Shown piece after piece: positions 16,186 to 16,380 of a DNA stretch of 16,380 nucleotides (within the stretch, counting starts at the first letter, position 1; each line of letters opens with the position of its first letter). The notes beneath the pieces are model-generated. The model ran no database searches and was not told the DNA's origin. It saw only the letters and a program-made list of their open reading frames with translations. Made by a program: the position numbers and the translations under genes. The stretch is taken from the NCBI GenBank assembly GCA_016704425.1, contig JADJAC010000006.1, forward strand, positions 1 through 16,380. The letters run 5' to 3'. The DNA comes from Sphingomonadales bacterium (GTDB taxonomy: Bacteria > Pseudomonadota > Alphaproteobacteria > Sphingomonadales > Sphingomonadaceae).

Positions 16186-16380
16186 ATGGACGCGGATACC
16201 ACAAGGCGTGACTTCATCAACGGGACCGCCGGCCGCTGGCGCCTTGGCCGCGGGGACGTTGAGCGGTCCGGCTCTGGCAGCGGTCGCTGGCGATCCCACT
16301 TATCCCCCTGCGAAGATGGGCATGCGGGGCGCTCATCCGGGGTCGTTTGAATATGCCCATTTGCTGCGCGATGGACAGCT
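16186..16380 (+). CDS. Tat-exported FAD/NAD(P)-binding oxidoreductase, spermidine dehydrogenase-like, 5' part only
   Basis: The first ~65 codons show TRRDFINGTA, a twin-arginine Tat motif, then an Ala-rich segment (GALAAGTLSGPALAA) that forms the hydrophobic core and cleavage site. YPPAKMGMRGAHPGSFEYAH follows. This post-leader stretch matches the start of flavin amine oxidoreductases annotated as spermidine dehydrogenase, which act in the periplasm; the match is from memory and the FAD-binding loop lies beyond the window. One extra C near 16240 breaks the frame after NGTAG; removing it gives the sequence above. ATG at 16186 has no strong ribosome site. Its place after an omega-aminotransferase fits polyamine or diamine breakdown. 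Confidence 0.6.

Noticed and set aside
1..16380. CRISPR arrays, tRNA or rRNA genes, toxin-antitoxin or phage-defence genes
   Set aside because: No regularly spaced repeats, RNA gene signatures or defence-gene motifs were seen on either strand.

Overview
The window is high-GC DNA with many GTG/TTG starts and an accessory catabolic gene content typical of Alphaproteobacteria, most likely a sphingomonad (Sphingobium, Novosphingobium or Sphingomonas). That placement is inferred from gene content and style only; there is no rRNA, tRNA or other marker gene.

Left block (1-7232, minus strand). This is a tightly packed catabolic operon. In transcription order it encodes a RidA-family protein, an NAD(P)-dependent aldehyde dehydrogenase, an acyl-CoA synthetase, a Baeyer-Villiger monooxygenase with the long N-terminal extension of 4-hydroxyacetophenone monooxygenase, a short-chain dehydrogenase, and an HSL-type esterase that runs off the left edge. 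Three junctions overlap (TGATG, ATGA, GTGA). The set fits a route in which an alcohol becomes a ketone (SDR), the ketone an ester (BVMO), and the ester an acid plus an alcohol (esterase). Aldehydes would then be oxidised to acids (ALDH) and acids activated to CoA thioesters (ligase). The substrate cannot be read from the sequence.

Middle block (7233-10440, plus strand). A 407-bp divergent intergenic region holds a candidate promoter and a 24-bp imperfect palindrome. It precedes an XRE-cupin regulator, a tandem carboxymuconolactone decarboxylase-like protein, a LysR regulator preceded by a clear T-N11-A dyad, and the first ~40 codons of a family III (CaiB/BaiF) CoA-transferase.

Mobile element (about 10441-12939). 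An IS21-family element (istA, istB) cuts off the CoA-transferase. Its right end is visible, but its left terminal region and the rest of the CoA-transferase are both missing. A 40-bp near-perfect palindrome lies between istB and the right end.

Right block (13011-16380, plus strand). It holds a second LysR regulator (GcvA-like), an intact omega-amino acid:pyruvate-type aminotransferase, a small lipocalin-like protein, and the start of a Tat-exported flavoprotein resembling spermidine dehydrogenase. This looks like an amine-catabolism module.

A dominant feature is that almost every gene except the aminotransferase and its small neighbour is broken by single-base indels, mostly in short homopolymers, while all motifs survive once frames are joined. 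This looks more like sequencing or assembly error than decay. Coordinates for broken genes are therefore joined spans, not single open frames.
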